Part shown: positions 53,930 through 62,889 of the stretch, piece by piece
How positions within the stretch are numbered: position 1 is the first letter of the stretch
Layout of the letters: the number at the start of each line of letters is the position of its first letter
From: Marinobacter salicampi
Lineage (GTDB): Bacteria > Pseudomonadota > Gammaproteobacteria > Pseudomonadales > Oleiphilaceae
Assembly: GCF_011074795.1 (NCBI RefSeq)
Contig: NZ_JAAMPF010000018.1
Coordinates: 620,001 to 684,000, forward strand
Direction: 5' to 3'
DNA length: 64,000 bases
Translations under genes and position numbers: made by a program
Notes under the pieces: model-generated
What the model was told of the DNA's origin: nothing
The model's database searches: none
What the model saw: only the letters and a program-made list of their open reading frames with translations

Positions 53930-54688
53930 TTAGCTGGCCACAGCTTCATTGATGCCAAGCCAGCCGTAACCGCGCTCTTCAAGCTCGAAGGCCAGTTCCG
54001 GGCCACCGGATTTCACAATACGGCCGTCGGCCAGCACGTGAACGTAATCCGGCACTATGTGGTTCAGCAGGCGCTGGTAGTGGGTGACCATCAGAACGGC
54101 GCGATCTTCGGACTTGAGTGCGTTAACACCGTCGGCCACGACCTTGAGGGCATCAATGTCCAGCCCGGAGTCGGTTTCATCGAGAATGGCAAGGCGAGGC
54201 TTGAGCAAAAGCGCCTGCAATATCTCGTTGCGTTTCTTCTCACCACCGGAGAAGCCCTCGTTGACGCCGCGCTTAAGAAAGCTTGGATCCAGGTCCACCT
54301 GTTTGGAGGTTTCCCGGGCCAGTTTCATGAACTCGGCGGCGTTCATTTCGTCTTCGCCCCGGTGGTGCCGGAGTGCGTTCACAGCGGTGCGCAGGAACTG
54401 CATGTTGCTCACGCCGGGAATCTCGACCGGATACTGGAACGCCAGGAAAACCCCTTCCCGGGCACGCTCTTCGGTGGCCAGGTCCAGCAGATTGTTGCCG
54501 TCCATCAGCACTTCGCCGTCGGTGACCTCAAAGGCTTCATTGCCGGCGAGGACCTGGGACAGCGTGCTCTTGCCGGAGCCGTTGGGCCCCATGATCGCGT
54601 GAATTTCCCCGGCCTTGATCTCCAGGTTAATACCCTTGAGGATTTCCTTGCCCTCAACGGACGCGTGCAGATTCTTGATGCTCAGCAT
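53930..54688 (-). CDS. sufC: Fe-S scaffold ATPase SufC
   Basis: 252-residue ABC-type ATPase of the SufBCD complex. Walker A GPNGSGKS (34-41), signature FSGGEKKRNEI, Walker B LAILDETDSGLD, H-loop MVTHYQRLL. Start at the ATG at 54688 (MLSIKNLHASVEG); ten extra upstream codons in the open frame are not typical of SufC. Unusually for ABC ATPases, it drives cluster assembly and not transport. Confidence 0.97.
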   Translation of the reverse strand: MLSIKNLHASVEGKEILKGINLEIKAGEIHAIMGPNGSGKSTLSQVLAGNEAFEVTDGEVLMDGNNLLDLATEERAREGVFLAFQYPVEIPGVSNMQFLRTAVNALRHHRGEDEMNAAEFMKLARETSKQVDLDPSFLKRGVNEGFSGGEKKRNEILQALLLKPRLAILDETDSGLDIDALKVVADGVNALKSEDRAVLMVTHYQRLLNHIVPDYVHVLADGRIVKSGGPELAFELEERGYGWLGINEAVAS

Positions 54689-54742
54689 GGATCGGTATCT
54701 CTCTCGTCGTTCTATCAAGTTCGGTTCAGGTGGTTCGCTGTT

Positions 54743-56191
54743 TCAGCCCACAGAGCCTTCGAGACTCACTTCCAGCAGCTTGCCGGCTTCCACCGCAAAC
54801 TCCATCGGGAGCTCTTTGAAGACCTCCTTGCAGAACCCGTTCACGATCATCGAGACCGCCTGCTCCGGGTCGATGCCACGCTGGCGGCACAGGAACATCT
54901 GTTCGTCACTGACCTTGGATGTAGTCGCCTCGTGCTCAAGAATCGCGCCCTTGTTCTTGCTCTCGATGTACGGGAACGTATGGGCGGCGGAACGGTCGCC
55001 AATCAGCAGTGAGTCGCACTGGGTGAAGTTACGGGCGCCTTCTGCGCCCGGGCCGAACTTGACCAGACCGCGATAGGCGTTGCTGCTGTGACCGGCGGAA
55101 ATGCCCTTCGAAATGATCGTGCTGGAGGTGTTCTTGCCCAGGTGGATCATTTTGGTGCCGGTATCCGCCTGCTGGTAGTTGTTGGTCAGCGCGACGGAAT
55201 AGAACTCACCAACGCTGTTTTCACCGCGCAGGATACAGCTGGGGTATTTCCAGGTAATGGCAGAGCCGGTTTCAACCTGGGTCCAGGAGATCTTGGAGTT
55301 CTTGCCGATGGCTGCGCCACGCTTGGTGACGAAGTTGTATATGCCACCCTTGCCGTTCTCGTCGCCGGGGTACCAGTTTTGCACGGTGGAATACTTGATC
55401 TGGGCATCGTCCATGGCCACCAGTTCAACCACGGCAGCGTGCAGCTGGTTCTCGTCCCGCATGGGCGCGGTGCAGCCTTCCAGGTAGCTCACATAACTGC
55501 CGGCCTCGGCGATAATCAGGGTACGCTCGAACTGACCGGTGTTGGCCGCATTAATACGGAAGTAGGTAGACAGTTCCATGGGGCAGCGCACACCCTTGGG
55601 CACGTACACAAAGGTGCCGTCAGAAAAGGTTGCTGCGTTAAGTCCGGCATAGAAGTTATCGCCCGCCGGCACCACTGAGCCCAGGTACTTCTTGATCAGC
55701 TCCGGGTGTTCCTGGACCGCTTCTGAAATGGAACAGAAGATAACCCCGGCTTTGGCCAGAGGTTCCTTGAAGGTGGTCGCCACGGATACCGAGTCGAACA
55801 CCGCATCCACCGCAACCCCGGCCAGGGCAGCCCGCTCGTGCAGGGGAATGCCCAGCTTCTCGTAGGTGCGCAGCAGCTCCGGATCCACTTCATCCAGGCT
55901 CTGGGGCATGTCCTCGGGGCGCTTGGGTGCCGAGTAATAGGAGATGCTCTGGTAATCTATCTTCGGGTAGTGGACGTGAGCCCACTCCGGCTCATCCATT
56001 TCTAGCCACTTGCGGAAGGCCTTGAGACGCCATTCCAGCATGAACTCGGGCTCATTCTTGATGGCGGACAGGCGTCGAATGACCTCTTCATTTAAACCGG
56101 GCTCAAACGTATCGGCTTCGATTTCAGTGACGAAACCGTGCTCGTATTCACGTTTGATCAGCTCGTTCACCTGCTTGTCGGTGTTCGCCAT
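54743..56191 (-). CDS. sufB: Fe-S scaffold subunit SufB
   Basis: 482-residue core scaffold of the SUF system, on which the [4Fe-4S] cluster is built. Motifs include [53 protein letters not shown] (positions 251-271) and [19 protein letters not shown]. First gene of sufBCDSATE. A promoter with an IscR-like box lies about 200 bp upstream. No sufR or iscR is present next to it. Confidence 0.98.
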   Translation of the reverse strand: MANTDKQVNELIKREYEHGFVTEIEADTFEPGLNEEVIRRLSAIKNEPEFMLEWRLKAFRKWLEMDEPEWAHVHYPKIDYQSISYYSAPKRPEDMPQSLDEVDPELLRTYEKLGIPLHERAALAGVAVDAVFDSVSVATTFKEPLAKAGVIFCSISEAVQEHPELIKKYLGSVVPAGDNFYAGLNAATFSDGTFVYVPKGVRCPMELSTYFRINAANTGQFERTLIIAEAGSYVSYLEGCTAPMRDENQLHAAVVELVAMDDAQIKYSTVQNWYPGDENGKGGIYNFVTKRGAAIGKNSKISWTQVETGSAITWKYPSCILRGENSVGEFYSVALTNNYQQADTGTKMIHLGKNTSSTIISKGISAGHSSNAYRGLVKFGPGAEGARNFTQCDSLLIGDRSAAHTFPYIESKNKGAILEHEATTSKVSDEQMFLCRQRGIDPEQAVSMIVNGFCKEVFKELPMEFAVEAGKLLEVSLEGSVG

Positions 56192-56392
56192 GATCGTCGC
56201 TCCGTATCTCTCATCGTGGGCGGTTTCAGCCCTTTAGGTGTCTGCACCGGCTTTGCTTTTTGCCAGCATTTGTCCGGTTGATTCTCTCTTGCGGATGTCA
56301 CAGCTTCTGTACTGTTACTACGCTGCGATCCGGCCTGTTGGATGACGGACGCCACCGGTTGGCACCGGCTGGTCTCGATCTTCTGGTGAACA
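56192..56392 (-). other. suf operon leader region
   Basis: About 200 bp of untranslated leader between the suf promoter and the sufB ATG. I see no ORF, riboswitch or attenuator in it. With the promoter and the segment up to 56580 it makes the longest gene-free gap here (389 bp); 56426-56580 holds nothing I can identify. Confidence 0.5.
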
Positions 56393-56421
56393 AGTATACA
56401 ATACTGGAGTAAATTAGTCAG
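56393..56421 (-). promoter_or_regulatory. sufB: suf operon promoter
   Basis: On the minus strand: -35 CTGACT (56416-56421), exact 17-bp spacer, -10 TATACT (56393-56398, five of six matches). The IscR-like box covers the -35 and spacer, so occupancy would repress. Confidence 0.7.
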
Positions 56422-56425
56422 GTAT
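56401..56425 (-). promoter_or_regulatory. Type 1 IscR binding site
   Basis: Read on the minus strand, this 25-bp element agrees with the E. coli type 1 IscR consensus at 23 of 25 positions (ATACCTGACTA at one end, CAGTAT at the other). It overlaps the suf promoter core, the same placement as in the iscR promoter, so [2Fe-2S]-IscR probably represses suf when clusters are sufficient. Confidence 0.75.
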
Positions 56426-56580
56426 TAAATCCTGAGCGGCGTAATTATAGCGCAATCAGGGAGTGGGGCACCAAAGTACTGGCAAGGAAAGGCCAAAACC
56501 GTCCGCTATGGGGCGGAACGAGGTCAGGGGTCGAAGCAAAGCCCGATATTTGCCGGCTGACTGCGTGGCCGGGCCCGCAG

Positions 56581-57069
56581 TCAGGGTTCCTGGTAGAGGT
56601 CTTCCACTTCGGTGGAGTAACTGACGCCTACCAGTTTCCAGCCGTCGTCTTCTGCCTGGTAGTAGGTAAACTGCCAGGCGATGGCAGCGGCATCGAACTT
56701 GTGCAGCCAGGTCTCGCGGGTGAAGTCGTCACCGATCACTTCAGTCTTTACATGGGAGTGGCCAACAGCGTTTCCGACGGTATCATTGACCCGCTCAAAG
56801 TAACTGACTGCTTCAGTGGCCGACTTGTCGTAAGGGTCGGCAGCCACACCAAGCAAAGGCCTGAGCTCCTGATAAGCGCCCCGCACGTCATTTTTGACCG
56901 CCTTTGTCATGAAGCCCTGATTGGCCATCCGGATGTGATCGCGGGTATCGAGGCTGTCCTGTGCCTGGAGGGAAGCGGAAAAACCCATCGCCAGGATGAC
57001 AGCCACTCTTGAGGCCGGAGACTTTCTGCCAGGGCGGATGTTGTTAAGGGGGAGCCGGTCTTTCAGCAC
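56581..57069 (-). CDS. Secreted protein of unknown function
   Basis: About 162 residues with a signal-like segment (VAVILAMGFSASLQAQ) and a mature domain of about 125 residues ending QAEDDGWKLVGVSYSTEVED. The pattern of helices followed by a strand-rich C-terminal half resembles an NTF2/SnoaL-like fold, but I do not recognise a family. The N-terminal n-region is long and basic. GTG start at 57069 with no clear ribosome site; the true start could be internal. Stands alone, after the suf promoter region. Confidence 0.6.
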   Translation of the reverse strand: MLKDRLPLNNIRPGRKSPASRVAVILAMGFSASLQAQDSLDTRDHIRMANQGFMTKAVKNDVRGAYQELRPLLGVAADPYDKSATEAVSYFERVNDTVGNAVGHSHVKTEVIGDDFTRETWLHKFDAAAIAWQFTYYQAEDDGWKLVGVSYSTEVEDLYQEP

Positions 57070-57217
57070 GGGGTTCAGGCCTTTGGTTGCGAAGTGTTAT
57101 TCAGGTCGGGACAGTGTGGGAAGTCCCCAGTCCCGGGTATAGCTTAACGGGCACCCGTTCCCGTTTTCCACAGTACAGGTCGCAGAGTACCGATTCCGGC
57201 AGATATTGAGGAGCAAA

Positions 57218-58327
57218 ATGGTGAAGTCCAGACCACGGGTTTTATTGCTGTCGGGTTACGACGCGGCCAGCCATCGGCGTTGGCGCGAGCAGATAACCGC
57301 TCTGCTGGAGGATTATGAATGGCATACCCTGGTGCTGCCTCCAAGGTACTTCAGCTGGCGGATTCGCGGTAACGCGCTCAGCTGGCTGGATGAGCCTCTC
57401 CTTCAGCAGGACTGGGATTTGGTGCTGGCGACCTCCATGGTCGACTTGGCCGGTCTGCGAAGCTTCAATCCGTCCCTGGCTCGGGTCCCGTGTCTGTTGT
57501 ACATGCACGAAAACCAGTTTGCGTTTCCGGACTCTGGCAAGCAGTTATCCAGCCTCGAACCTCAGATGATCAATCTCTACAGCGCGCTGTCAGCGGATCG
57601 GGTGGCGTTCAACAGTGCCTGGAACCGGGACAGTTTCCTGTCCGGGGTTGGGGTTCTGCTCGACAGGATGCCGGACTGTGTTCCAGGCGGGATTGTGGAA
57701 CGACTCCGGACGAAGGCCGCGGTTTTGCCGGTTCCCATCGAGGACCGGTTATTCGTGGACAGCTCTCGCCCGGCGAGTCGGGGGATACCACATCTACTGT
57801 GGAATCACCGCTGGGAATATGACAAGGGTCCCGAACGTTTACTGAAGCTGCTTGAGGTTCTTGCGCAGGAAAAGTTCGCCTTCAGGTTGAGCGTGGTGGG
57901 TGAGCAGTTCCGCAGCCGACCGCCGGTATTCGATCAGATCCATGCACGGTTTTCAGGCAGTATCGAACACTGGGGCTTCCTTGAATGCAGGGAAGAGTAT
58001 GACGCTCTGCTGCATCAGGCAGACTTTGTGATTTCAACTGCTCTGCACGACTTCCAGGGGTTGGCCATACTCGAGGCTATGGCCGCCGGCTGTCAGGCCC
58101 TGGTTCCAGACCGGCTGGCCTACCGGGAGTATGTACCGCACCTTAATCGCTACGAAAGTCACGAGGCTGATGCGGAATCGGAAGCGCGGGGAGCCGCCTG
58201 GCGCCTTCAGGAACTGGTAGCGAGGAAGCAGCCGTTTTACAAACCGGAGGCCTGGCGGGCATCGAGCCTCGCCAGGGATTACCGGAGCCTGCTGGATTCT
58301 CTGATCCTCAAGGGCCGCGAACGCTGA
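57218..58327 (+). CDS. DUF3524 glycosyltransferase, tRNA-queuosine mannosyltransferase-like
   Basis: 369-residue GT4-type glycosyltransferase with an N-terminal DUF3524 domain. ATG at 57218 with GAGGAG. LLLSGYDAASHRRWREQI, LYMHENQFAFP and LYSALSADRVAFNSAWNRDSF match the GTDC1 family; the human member mannosylates queuosine in tRNA-Asp. C-terminal donor-binding half has HDFQGLAILEAMAAGCQALVP (positions 281-301). Convergent with a U32 tRNA-hydroxylation gene 6 bp away, which fits a tRNA-modification setting. Bacterial acceptor unproven. Confidence 0.8.
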   Translation: MVKSRPRVLLLSGYDAASHRRWREQITALLEDYEWHTLVLPPRYFSWRIRGNALSWLDEPLLQQDWDLVLATSMVDLAGLRSFNPSLARVPCLLYMHENQFAFPDSGKQLSSLEPQMINLYSALSADRVAFNSAWNRDSFLSGVGVLLDRMPDCVPGGIVERLRTKAAVLPVPIEDRLFVDSSRPASRGIPHLLWNHRWEYDKGPERLLKLLEVLAQEKFAFRLSVVGEQFRSRPPVFDQIHARFSGSIEHWGFLECREEYDALLHQADFVISTALHDFQGLAILEAMAAGCQALVPDRLAYREYVPHLNRYESHEADAESEARGAAWRLQELVARKQPFYKPEAWRASSLARDYRSLLDSLILKGRER

Positions 58328-58333
58328 GCCTGC

Positions 58334-59644
58334 TCAGCCCACCGATTGCAGTATCCGTGTCAGGTAGCTGTAGCTGAGCCCGTCAGGGGTCCCTGCCGGT
58401 CGCGGTATTCTGACCGTATAACCACTGCCCGGGGCGCATGTCATCGGGCCACCGTTTAACCCTTCCATGGCCTCGGCAGTAAAGGCAAGGTTGCCAGATG
58501 GGCTGATCAGCTCCAGGGCATCACCCACTTCAAAGCGGTTCTTGACTGATACGGTCAGCCAACGGTCATCCGCTTCCAGAATGGAGCCGACCACCTGTTG
58601 GCTGCCAGAATTAGAGGAGCCTTGTTCGTAGCTCTGGTATTCCTTGGGGAGATGGCGGCGCAGGAAACCTTCGGTATAGCCGCGGTTTGACAGGGCTTCG
58701 AGTTCATCCATCAAGCCCATGTCGAAGTCCTTGCCGACGGCCGCTTCATCTATGGCCCGCCGGTAGACCTGGGTGGTGCGGGCGACGTAGTAGGTGCTCT
58801 TGGTCCGGCCTTCAATCTTCAGGGAATGCACACCCATACTGGCAAGCTCCGCCACATGCTGGACCGCCCGCAGGTCCTTGGAGTTCATGATGTAGGTGCC
58901 GTGTTCGTCCTCATACGCGGGGATAAATCCGCCGGGCCGGTTGGGTTCGGTCAGCAACATTTCCCGGGGCTGGAACTCTTCAACGCCACTGGTGGCGATA
59001 AGGTCACCGGTCTGATCATGGCTGTGCCTCACTTCCTGGTAATTCCACCGGCAGGCATTGGTGCAGGCGCCCTGGTTGGCGTCCCGGTGATTCATGTAGC
59101 CTGATAGCAGGCAGCGTCCGGAGTAAGCCATGCAGAGCGCTCCGTGGACAAACACCTCAAGCTCCATCTGGGGAACGGCTTCACGTATTTCCCGGATTTC
59201 GTTCAACGCCAGCTCCCGGGACAGAATCACCCGGCTGACCCCCTGGCGCCGCCAGAACTCAACCGTTGCCCAGTTCACGGCATTGGCCTGCACTGAGAGA
59301 TGGACCGGCTGGTCCGGCCAGCGCTCCCTCACCAGCATGATCAGGCCCGGGTCCGACATGATCAGGGCATCGGGCTTCAGCTCGATGGCAGGCTCCAGAT
59401 CCCTCAGGTAGGACCTGACCTTGTTGTTGTGTGCGGCAATGTTGGACACCAGGTAGAACTTTTTCCCCAGCCCATGGGCGCGTCCTACGCCTTCCCCTAA
59501 AGCCGCAATGTCTTTGAAGCTGTTATTCCTTACTCTTAGGGAATATCGGGGCTGGCCCGCGTAAACCGCGTCAGCGCCGTAGGCAAAGGCTGTCTCGAGA
59601 TGTTCCTGGGTGCCCGCAGGGGCGAGTAGTTCCGGGGTTCGCAT
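58334..59644 (-). CDS. trhP: U32 family protein, tRNA uridine hydroxylation (TrhP/YegQ type)
   Basis: 436 residues from the ATG at 59644 (MRTPELLAPAGTQ), which has GGAG 6 bp upstream. Closely follows YegQ: FAYGADAVYAGQPRYSLRVR, then the U32 signature VFVHGALCMAYSGRCLLSGYMNHRDANQGACTNACRWNY (spanning about 162-200, with conserved Cys residues likely ligating a cluster). TrhP takes part in 5-hydroxyuridine formation at tRNA position 34. The C-terminal domain is beta-rich. Confidence 0.9.
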   Translation of the reverse strand: MRTPELLAPAGTQEHLETAFAYGADAVYAGQPRYSLRVRNNSFKDIAALGEGVGRAHGLGKKFYLVSNIAAHNNKVRSYLRDLEPAIELKPDALIMSDPGLIMLVRERWPDQPVHLSVQANAVNWATVEFWRRQGVSRVILSRELALNEIREIREAVPQMELEVFVHGALCMAYSGRCLLSGYMNHRDANQGACTNACRWNYQEVRHSHDQTGDLIATSGVEEFQPREMLLTEPNRPGGFIPAYEDEHGTYIMNSKDLRAVQHVAELASMGVHSLKIEGRTKSTYYVARTTQVYRRAIDEAAVGKDFDMGLMDELEALSNRGYTEGFLRRHLPKEYQSYEQGSSNSGSQQVVGSILEADDRWLTVSVKNRFEVGDALELISPSGNLAFTAEAMEGLNGGPMTCAPGSGYTVRIPRPAGTPDGLSYSYLTRILQSVG

Positions 59645-59808
59645 CGGGGCTCCGCTTGGGCCGTTCATCAAGGGCGGCAAGCATGCCTGAGCGGATCCGG
59701 TTTTCCCTTGATCGAGCTCAAGGGATTTAGTGGTTATTTTCAGCTAACGTATGTACGCTGAAATCTTTTGGGCTTTATCCAAGCCAGTCAGAGCAGGAGA
59801 GTGTTGGA

Positions 59809-60360
59809 ATGAGAGCAGATCCGGTAGGTCCCCTGGTCGCTGCCATGGTCAAATATCTGCAGTCCTCAGGTGTATCAAAGCGGGAGCTGGCAACCTATGC
59901 CAACGTTTCTGTTGAGGCGCTGGCGGAGCCTGAAACCCGGCTTTCTCCGTCACAACTGCAACGACTATGGCAGTTGATCCAGGCCCGATTGCTGCCGTCT
60001 TTATCGTTCAGTGTTCAGGTGCGGCCGCTTATTGCAGACCAGCTGGCGCGGGGCCGGGTTCGGGTCGAGGCCGTGGCGAAGCAGCTCAATATGAGTCGGC
60101 ACACACTCTACAAGAAACTGAAGCAGGAAAACCTGACATTTGCGGTCTTACTGGAAGACGTTCGTCGCGAGCGGGCACTGGCCTATCTTCAGGATCGAAG
60201 CAAACCCCTGGCCGAAATTGCCGAGCTACTCGGGTTTTCGGAGCTGAGTGCGTTTAGTCGTGCGTTCAAACGCTGGATGGGTGCCTCGCCTGCTGAGTAC
60301 CGGTCCGCCACGGAACAGGCACGGGCTTCTCAGCCCGAACCAGAACTCGCAGCGGCCTGA
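59809..60360 (+). CDS. Short AraC-family regulator with truncated sensor domain
   Basis: 183 residues. Residues 8-58 (VAAMVKYLQSSGVSKRELA and LAEPETRLSPSQLQRLWQL) match the start of the arabinose-binding-like sensor domain of 330-350-residue AraC regulators; the next part, about 120-150 residues, is missing and the sequence passes directly to the two HTH motifs (VEAVAKQLNMSRHTLYKKL and LAEIAELLGFSELSAFSRAF, about 84-165). DNA binding looks intact; ligand binding and dimerisation do not. Convergent with fabB, with no gap. Confidence 0.8.
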   Translation: MRADPVGPLVAAMVKYLQSSGVSKRELATYANVSVEALAEPETRLSPSQLQRLWQLIQARLLPSLSFSVQVRPLIADQLARGRVRVEAVAKQLNMSRHTLYKKLKQENLTFAVLLEDVRRERALAYLQDRSKPLAEIAELLGFSELSAFSRAFKRWMGASPAEYRSATEQARASQPEPELAAA

Positions 60361-61572
60361 TCAGGCTTTTCTGAACACCAGGCTGGCGTTGGTGCCGCCG
60401 AACCCGAAACTGTTGCTCATGACCAGCGGCAGCGACACCTTGTCCTGACGCTCACGGACTATCGGGAACATTGCAGCGTCCGGGTCCAGGTTTTCGATGT
60501 TGGCTGATGGGCAGATGAATCCGTGCTGCTGCATCAGCAGGCTGTAGATGGCTTCGTGCACGCCGGCGGCGCCCAGAGCATGTCCACTCAAGGGCTTGGT
60601 TGAGCTGATAGGGGGCATGTTGTCACCAAATACTTCCCGCAGGGCCTTCAGCTCGGTGATATCGCCAGCAGGGGTGCTGGTGCCGTGGGTATTGACGTAC
60701 GCGATCTCGCCGTCGAGATTGGCCATGGCCTGTTGCATGCAGCGAACGGCACCTTCGCCGCTGGGCGCTACCATATCGGCGCCGTCTGACGTTGCGCCAA
60801 AGCCTACCAGTTCCGCGAGGATGTTGGCGCCCCTCGCTTCCGCGTGCTCCAGTGCCTCCAGTGTGACTACCCCGCCGCCACCGGAGATGACAAAACCATC
60901 GCGGTCGACGTCGTAGGTCCGGGAAGCGTTCTCCGGCCTGTCATTATATTTGGTGGAAAGCGCCCCCATGGCATCGAACATCAGGCTGAGCGTCCAGTGG
61001 ATGTCTTCACCGCCACCGGCGAACATGACGTCCTGGCGACCCCAGGCAATCAGATCAGCCGCGTGTCCTATGGCATGTGCACTGGTAGCGCAGGCGGAGG
61101 TTATGCCGTAGTTGATGCCGGTAATGCCATAGGCCGTCGACAGGCAGGCATTTATGGCGCTGCCCATGGTGCGGGGTACCCGGTAAGGACCGACCTTGCG
61201 GATGCCTTTCTCCCGGTGGGTGTCAATGGCGTCAATAAGCTGAACCGTTGACGCACCGCCAGTGCCCATGATGATTCCGGTGGAATTTGCCTTGATCTGT
61301 TCGTCCGTAAGGCCCGCCTGATCTATGGCTTCCTGCATTGCCAGGTAGCTGTAGCCCGATGCCGGGCACATGAACCGCATCAGCTTGCGGTCGATCAGCT
61401 CGGCAAGATTGATGTCGATCAGGCCGGAGACGTGACTGCGAAGGCCAGCGTCGCGGGCCTCCTCGCTGAAGCCGATGCCGGGTTTGACGTCCCGCAAGGA
61501 CTGGGTCACTTCCGATTTGTTGGTGCCAAGGCTGGAAACAATGCCCATGCCGGTGATGACAACACGCCGCAT
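60361..61572 (-). CDS. fabB: 3-oxoacyl-ACP synthase I
   Basis: Elongates unsaturated (and other) acyl-ACPs. 403 residues. Catalytic triad C161 ([11 protein letters not shown]), H296 ([12 protein letters not shown]) and H331 ([11 protein letters not shown]), plus K326. Pairs with fabA 11 bp upstream, the standard unsaturated fatty acid operon of gammaproteobacteria. Confidence 0.97.
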   Translation of the reverse strand: MRRVVITGMGIVSSLGTNKSEVTQSLRDVKPGIGFSEEARDAGLRSHVSGLIDINLAELIDRKLMRFMCPASGYSYLAMQEAIDQAGLTDEQIKANSTGIIMGTGGASTVQLIDAIDTHREKGIRKVGPYRVPRTMGSAINACLSTAYGITGINYGITSACATSAHAIGHAADLIAWGRQDVMFAGGGEDIHWTLSLMFDAMGALSTKYNDRPENASRTYDVDRDGFVISGGGGVVTLEALEHAEARGANILAELVGFGATSDGADMVAPSGEGAVRCMQQAMANLDGEIAYVNTHGTSTPAGDITELKALREVFGDNMPPISSTKPLSGHALGAAGVHEAIYSLLMQQHGFICPSANIENLDPDAAMFPIVRERQDKVSLPLVMSNSFGFGGTNASLVFRKA

Positions 61573-61583
61573 GATTCGCGCTC

Positions 61584-62093
61584 CTAGAAATTTTCTGTCG
61601 AGGTGAACAGGCCGACCCGAAGGTCTTTGGCAGTGTAAATCTCACGGCCATCCACTTCCATGGTTGCATCCGCTATGGCCATGGTGAGTTTACGCCGGAT
61701 AACCCGCTTGATATCGAGACGGTAGCGCACCAGCTTGTTGGTGGGCAGTACCTGGCCTGTGAACTTTACCTCACCTGAGCCCAGGGCGCGGCCTTTGCCT
61801 TCGGCACCGGACCAGCCCAGAAAAAAGCCCACCAGTTGCCACATGGCGTCCAGACCCAGACAACCCGGCATGACCGGATCATCCACGAAATGCACCTTGA
61901 AGAACCAGAGGTCCGGATGGATGTCCAGCTCTGCGATAAGGCTGCCTTTACCGTAATTACCGTCACTGTCGTTAATGTGAGTGATCCGGTCCAGCATCAG
62001 CATTTCGTCGATGGGCAGGCGCACACCGCCGGGGAAGAGGCGGCCATGGCCGCATTCTATCAGGGCAGCTTTGTCGAAGTGGTCTGGAAGCAT
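61584..62093 (-). CDS. fabA: 3-hydroxydecanoyl-ACP dehydratase/isomerase
   Basis: Introduces the cis double bond in the ten-carbon stage of unsaturated fatty acid synthesis. 169 residues. Catalytic H68 in [19 protein letters not shown] and D82 in the same stretch; [11 protein letters not shown] near the N-terminus. Upstream is a gap to the divergent SRPBCC gene in which I do not see a firm FabR box. Confidence 0.97.
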   Translation of the reverse strand: MLPDHFDKAALIECGHGRLFPGGVRLPIDEMLMLDRITHINDSDGNYGKGSLIAELDIHPDLWFFKVHFVDDPVMPGCLGLDAMWQLVGFFLGWSGAEGKGRALGSGEVKFTGQVLPTNKLVRYRLDIKRVIRRKLTMAIADATMEVDGREIYTAKDLRVGLFTSTENF

Positions 62094-62330
62094 ACGTCAC
62101 AGGTCCTGAGAACAAATGGATTCTGACAGTATAGCCGGACTCTCGGATTCCGTGGTTGACTGTGCGTTGGGAATTTTTGACCGGCTGTTTACCGGTGCCT
62201 CCCCGTGAGTCGCCCTTGACGGTGATCAATGCTCTGCTCGTCCCGTCGCGGTAGCGTGTAAGCAGCCCCCAAAGTGACCGGGTGGGCCTGGTCCCGGGGC
62301 CGCTATCAGTGAAAAAGCCGGAGAGCCGCC

Positions 62331-62837
62331 ATGGACAAAGCCGAAGTCTGGGGCCTTTTGACCCGTAAAACCGGAGCTCAGGGTAACCAGGTATCCGTAT
62401 GTCTTAAAAGAGAATTCGAACATGATCCTGGGCGTGTCTGGGCCATGCTGACCGACAGCGCCTGCCTTGGTAACTGGCTGGCGCCGGGGACCCTTGATCT
62501 GCGTTTGGGAGGAGCGGTGAAAGTGGACTTCGGTCTGAGCGGCACCCCCATAGACTCACGGGTGACTGCCCTGCGCCATCAAAGGTTGCTGGAATATTCC
62601 TGGAGCGCCGGCTCTGACCCGGAGCGGCCGGTAAGATGGGAGCTGAAGCCTGTGGAGCAGGGCACGCTGCTGAAGCTCACCCTGACCCTGCCGGAGGATG
62701 AGCGGATGGCCGTTTCCTGTGCCGGCTGGGACGCGCATCTGGAAATGCTGGCCGCGGCACTCGAAGGCATCAATATCCACTTCCCGGCGGACCGTTTCCG
62801 CCAGGCCCGGGAAGGGTTTTCGCAACTGGCGGGCTAG
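62331..62837 (+). CDS. SRPBCC (AHSA1-type) protein
   Basis: 168 residues with CLKREFEHDPGRVWAMLTD, LGNWLAPGTLDLRLGG, and RLLEYSWS, typical of the AHSA1-like SRPBCC group, followed by a C-terminal helix. GGAGAG site before the ATG at 62331. No known ligand. Divergent from fabA, convergent with nnrS. It is not closely similar to the SRPBCC protein at 30629. Confidence 0.75.
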   Translation: MDKAEVWGLLTRKTGAQGNQVSVCLKREFEHDPGRVWAMLTDSACLGNWLAPGTLDLRLGGAVKVDFGLSGTPIDSRVTALRHQRLLEYSWSAGSDPERPVRWELKPVEQGTLLKLTLTLPEDERMAVSCAGWDAHLEMLAAALEGINIHFPADRFRQAREGFSQLAG

Positions 62838-62889
62838 TTTTCGAGCCCTGGCGGCGTCATACGGTGCGGCCAGGGCTACTGCAAACCCC

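Noticed and set aside
53864-55012. 382-residue open frame on the + strand across sufD/sufC/sufB
   Set aside because: Antisense shadow of well-supported suf genes in high-GC DNA; no ribosome site, family or sensible composition.
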